Assembly: GCF_001487165.1 (NCBI RefSeq)
Contig: NZ_LN913006.1
Location: 1,177,293 to 1,241,292 of the forward strand
DNA: 64,000 nucleotides
Reading direction: 5' to 3'
Origin: Blautia massiliensis (ex Durand et al. 2017)
Lineage (GTDB): Bacteria; Bacillota; Clostridia; Lachnospirales; Lachnospiraceae
Positions 61,264-64,000 of this stretch are shown here, one piece after another. A model generated the notes under the pieces. The model made no database searches and was not told the origin of the DNA. It saw only the letters and a list, made by a program, of their open reading frames with translations. Made by a program: the position numbers and the translations under genes. How positions within the stretch are numbered: the first letter of the stretch is position 1; every line of letters starts with the position of its first letter.

Positions 61264-62254
61264 AGTATTTTTCCAAATTTTTGAATCGTCGATATTCTAA
61301 GGGTGATAATCCAAGCTGTTTTTTAAATACAGCTGCAAATTTTCCTTGATTAGAATAGCCAACCTGTCCTGATATTTCGGCAATCGGACGCTTTGTGTTC
61401 GAAAGAAGCCTTGCGGCTTCGTTCATACGGATTTCCCGTAGCCAGGTGGATATATTCTGTCCATATACGCCTCGAAAATAATTCTTAAGGCTGGTTTCAC
61501 TGACCGAAAATCGTTCTGCAATCTGCCTTATAGGGATGTGCTGGCGAAGATCATTAGAAAGGATTTGTGCTGCCCTTTTTGCAATTTCAACCTGCGTTTC
61601 CGTGTAGAATCCGCAGGTTTTCGGAGGCCGGATTTCCATGTTGAGAAGCCGGTGGAGAAGTTCAAGCGTATAGATTTGCAAATGGAAGGCAGAGGGCTTT
61701 TCAGATAGCCGCCAGAGTTTTTGAAATATATTTTCCAGCTCACTGTCCGCTCCGTTGATATATGTCTTATGGTTGCCACAATAATTTCCTTCCAGCGTAG
61801 GGAGGTCAAGTGAAAAAGATTTCAAAAGTTCACCGCAGGACTGTAAAAGAAGTGGCAGGTCAAAGTATATTTTTATGCCCTGATATTGCCGTGTGGGAAA
61901 GATATATTCTTTCTGTGCGGTCTGTTCACTGACACAAAAATCATTTTCCTTCAGGTAAATGTAGGAGCCGTCATCCAGAAGCAATTCACTTCTGCCCGAA
62001 ACGCAATAGTTAATCAGCAAAGGCTTTAGATTTGAATTTTCATCCGACTCCGGCCATACGGGAGCGTTTACAAAAATAAAAGCCAAAGTCAGCCCCGGAA
62101 AGAGCGTATGGAATGTCATGCGTCCCTTGCCATCTGCCCGATCCAAAAGCAATGTGCTGCTATTTGGACTGTTTTTCAAGGTCACACCAGAAACGGCATC
62201 GCTGTTTTCTAAAATGTTGTATATCATGTTACGCAACTGCTTCGCCCCTTTCAT
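61262..62254 (-). CDS. AraC family transcriptional regulator
   Basis: The protein (330 aa) has an N-terminal cupin-like ligand domain (LLINYCVSGRSELLLDDGSY, LKENDFCVSEQ) and a C-terminal AraC domain with two helix-turn-helices (IRQIAERFSVSETSLKNYFR; ISGQVGYSNQGKFAAVFKKQ, then LGLSPLEYRR). It is divergent from the ECF transporter operon, a common layout for AraC activators of uptake genes. ATG 62254 is used; no strong ribosome site is visible and an overlapping GTG lies at 62257. Confidence 0.92.
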   Translation of the reverse strand: MKGAKQLRNMIYNILENSDAVSGVTLKNSPNSSTLLLDRADGKGRMTFHTLFPGLTLAFIFVNAPVWPESDENSNLKPLLINYCVSGRSELLLDDGSYIYLKENDFCVSEQTAQKEYIFPTRQYQGIKIYFDLPLLLQSCGELLKSFSLDLPTLEGNYCGNHKTYINGADSELENIFQKLWRLSEKPSAFHLQIYTLELLHRLLNMEIRPPKTCGFYTETQVEIAKRAAQILSNDLRQHIPIRQIAERFSVSETSLKNYFRGVYGQNISTWLREIRMNEAARLLSNTKRPIAEISGQVGYSNQGKFAAVFKKQLGLSPLEYRRFKNLEKY

Positions 62255-62402
62255 CACGCAAAATCGCTGATATTATTATACCTGCGAGAAAACTCCCGGT
62301 CAATGGATATTCTGGCAGAGCGAAAAAACTCCTTGCTATACGGGCTTAAAATACCTATATGTGCATAGAAGCACAGCTGAATTTATGCTATCATTAGGGC
62401 TA

Positions 62403-62418
62403 GTTAGTAAGAACTAAC
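62403..62418. promoter_or_regulatory. Palindrome upstream of the ECF transporter operon
   Basis: GTTAGT-AAGA-ACTAAC lies 35 nt before the start codon of the S-component gene, in the region shared with the divergent AraC gene. It may be a regulator site or a short leader hairpin. Confidence 0.45.
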
Positions 62419-62452
62419 AAAGACAAAAGTAATCATGTTAGGAGGTTTCGCA

Positions 62453-63034
62453 ATGAACAACAAATTGCAAGGAAAGGACTTAATCAACATCGGTATTTTT
62501 ACGGCGATTTACTTTATCGTCATTTTCGCAGCGGCGTCTATCGGTTTTATCCCGATCTTTATTCCACTTATCAGCGTGATCGTGCCGCTTGTGGGCGGTA
62601 TTCCGATGATGTTGTTCTTCTCCAAAATTAAGAAATTCGGTATGCTTACTATCTGCGGAGTGCTGCTGGGTATCATTATGCTGCTGACCGGCATGGGCTG
62701 GTGGTGCATCCCTACCGGGCTGATCTTCGGGCTGATTTCCGATTTTATGATGAAAGCCTGTGACTACAAAAATGCCAAGCGCGAAGTGTTGATTCACGGC
62801 GTTTTTTCCATGTGGGTAATCGGCGCCTTTATTCCCATCGTTGTGACGCGTGACGCTTACTACCAGAACCTGCTCCCCGGCTACGGTCAGGAATATGCCG
62901 ACACGCTCATGGCTTATATGCCCGACTGGATTTTGCCGATACTGCTTATTGCTGCTTTCGTCAGCGGTCTTGTCGGCGGCCTGATCGGACGGAAGATTTT
63001 CAAAAAGCACTTTGAGCGGGCGGGAATTGTGTAA
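62453..63034 (+). CDS. MptD-type ECF transporter substrate-binding (S) component
   Basis: The protein (193 aa) has five to six membrane spans. It begins KLQGKDLINIGIFTAIYFIV and contains FIPLISVIVPLVGGIPMML and MGWWCIPTGLIFGLI, matching the MptD/Trep_Strep family of putative ECF S components. AGGAGG lies 9 nt before ATG 62453. Its stop overlaps the next start (TAATG). The substrate is not known. Confidence 0.85.
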   Translation: MNNKLQGKDLINIGIFTAIYFIVIFAAASIGFIPIFIPLISVIVPLVGGIPMMLFFSKIKKFGMLTICGVLLGIIMLLTGMGWWCIPTGLIFGLISDFMMKACDYKNAKREVLIHGVFSMWVIGAFIPIVVTRDAYYQNLLPGYGQEYADTLMAYMPDWILPILLIAAFVSGLVGGLIGRKIFKKHFERAGIV

Positions 63035-63771
63035 TGAGCCGCGAACTTCTTGCAAGTCAAAAAAACAATAGCGGAATTTTATTAGACCCCCGGACAAAAC
63101 TGGCGGTACTGATTACCATAGCTGTCTTTATTTTAGGCGGTTCGTATGAAGGTATCATGCAGTATTACATCATCGTGTTGGCGGCGATCCCGCTGTTACT
63201 TTTGTCAGCGGCCAGAAAAGGGAAAGGCGCTGTTCTCTATATCCTTATTTTTGGAGGCAGTCTGTGCCTGGAAATGTTCGGTCTGTCACGACTGGCTGGC
63301 GTAGCAAACTACATTGCAGTAGCCATTGTTGGCATTCTGCTGAGGTTCACCCCCAGCGTGGTCATGGGATATTTTGTGGTAACGACAACCACGGTCAGCG
63401 AATTTGTTGCGGCGATGGAACGGCTCCACCTGCCGCAGCAGATCACCATTCCTATGTCTGTGATGTTTCGCTTCTTTCCCACGGTTGTGGAAGAATGGAG
63501 CGCTATTGGGGACGCCATGCGGATGCGTGGCGTCCGCTTTGGTGGTGGAAAAGTCGGTGCGATTTTAGAGTATCGGATTGTCCCCATGATGATCTGCTCC
63601 GTCAAAATCGGAGAGGAACTGTCCCAGGCAGCCCTTACGCGGGGATTGGGAGGCCCGGTAAAACGGACGAATATCTGTAAGCTGGGTTTTCATGTGCAGG
63701 ATGTTATTTTCCTGCTGATCTGTCTGGGAGCATTTGCAGCGCAAATCTATGTGCTTGCCGCAAGGGGGTGA
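63034..63771 (+). CDS. ECF transporter transmembrane (T) component
   Basis: The protein (245 aa) has five spans and the CbiQ-family layout: LLDPRTKLAVL at the N-terminus, RFFPTVVEEWSAIGDAMRMR with the coupling motif, and a second Ala-Arg-Gly coupling motif in LTRGLGGP. It connects the S component to the ATPase pair. It starts within the stop codon of the S gene. Confidence 0.9.
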   Translation: MSRELLASQKNNSGILLDPRTKLAVLITIAVFILGGSYEGIMQYYIIVLAAIPLLLLSAARKGKGAVLYILIFGGSLCLEMFGLSRLAGVANYIAVAIVGILLRFTPSVVMGYFVVTTTTVSEFVAAMERLHLPQQITIPMSVMFRFFPTVVEEWSAIGDAMRMRGVRFGGGKVGAILEYRIVPMMICSVKIGEELSQAALTRGLGGPVKRTNICKLGFHVQDVIFLLICLGAFAAQIYVLAARG

Positions 63772-63776
63772 AGGAA

Positions 63777-64000
63777 ATGATTGAATGTCAAGATGTGTCC
63801 TTTTCTTATCCTGCCAGTACCCTTCCCGACAGTGAGAGGCAGGCCGGTGGCGCTTTGAAACATATTTCCTGCACTATTGAGGACGGTTCTTTTGTCCTGC
63901 TCTGCGGGACTTCCGGCTGTGGGAAAACAACCATGACCCGGTTGTTTAACGGCTTGATCCCCCATTATCATGAGGGAACTTATACCGGCTCCGTCTATCT
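63777..64000 (+). CDS. ECF transporter ATPase (3' partial)
   Basis: The first 74 codons are visible: IECQDVSFSYPA, then Walker A GTSGCGKTT. The gene runs off the right edge. GGGTGAAGGA lies before ATG 63777. In related operons this gene encodes an ATPase or a fusion of two ATPases. Confidence 0.9.
   Translation, partial: MIECQDVSFSYPASTLPDSERQAGGALKHISCTIEDGSFVLLCGTSGCGKTTMTRLFNGLIPHYHEGTYTGSVY

Noticed and set aside
62480-63097. 205-codon minus-strand frame opposite the MptD-type gene
   Set aside because: Composition is His/Asp/Gly-rich shadow of a hydrophobic membrane protein; no start signals.

Overview
The window looks like chromosome of a gut-type Lachnospiraceae (class Clostridia, Bacillota). 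The indications are strong AGGAGG ribosome sites, low to moderate GC, an NSPKTG-anchored SpaA-type adhesin with a class B sortase, a class II GalT, DUF3784/DUF6034-type small proteins and ECF-type transporters. No rRNA, tRNA or CRISPR array was found. Species cannot be fixed by eye.

Layout. 1-3836: a redox block with a CoA-disulfide reductase-like enzyme (5' end off the window), a divergent Crp/Fnr-type regulator with a palindromic operator, thioredoxin and thioredoxin reductase. 4218-21343: one long co-oriented block that resembles the accessory and replication part of an integrative element: promoter and leader terminator, S1-domain protein, DUF3268 zinc protein, small membrane proteins, cold-shock protein, DUF932-like protein, ERF-type annealing protein, CHC2/Toprim primase-like protein, a 2172-residue thioester adhesin and its sortase B. 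No relaxase, coupling protein, T4SS or integrase is present here. The block ends at a strong terminator and is followed by a fragment copied from the anti-sigma gene that lies intact at 60 kb.

21.5-25.7 kb: a BlaI/BlaR1-like pair with perfect operators in front of a secreted protein; the sensor-protease and the secreted protein share the same C-terminal extracellular domain. 26-32.9 kb: an ECF sigma/anti-sigma pair, then a VanR-VanZ-VanS-like cluster with an ABC exporter. 32.9-43.9 kb: an AT-rich patchwork of small membrane or zinc-ribbon genes, decayed fragments (AraC, CbiQ, CbiO, DUF1016), a 25-residue small-protein gene on the minus strand, galT, an L,D-transpeptidase and a TnpB-only IS605-type element. 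43.9-49.2 kb: a two-component system, a DUF6034-type lipoprotein and a DUF4209 protein with a HEPN-like RX4H motif. 49.5-53.5 kb: a probable yjdF riboswitch and yjdF, small genes flanked by a 41-nt exact repeat, and a HTH-DUF2007 membrane regulator. 53.5-58.7 kb: a BceRS/BceAB-like two-component/ABC module behind a leader that can fold into two exclusive hairpins. 58.7-64 kb: a frameshifted BIG2 surface-protein remnant, a second ECF sigma/anti-sigma pair, and an AraC-regulated MptD-type ECF transporter running off the right edge.

The common theme is envelope and stress sensing: three two-component systems, two ECF sigma pairs, one BlaI/BlaR pair, two ABC exporters. Several are preceded by leader terminators, so attenuation seems to be a frequent control here.
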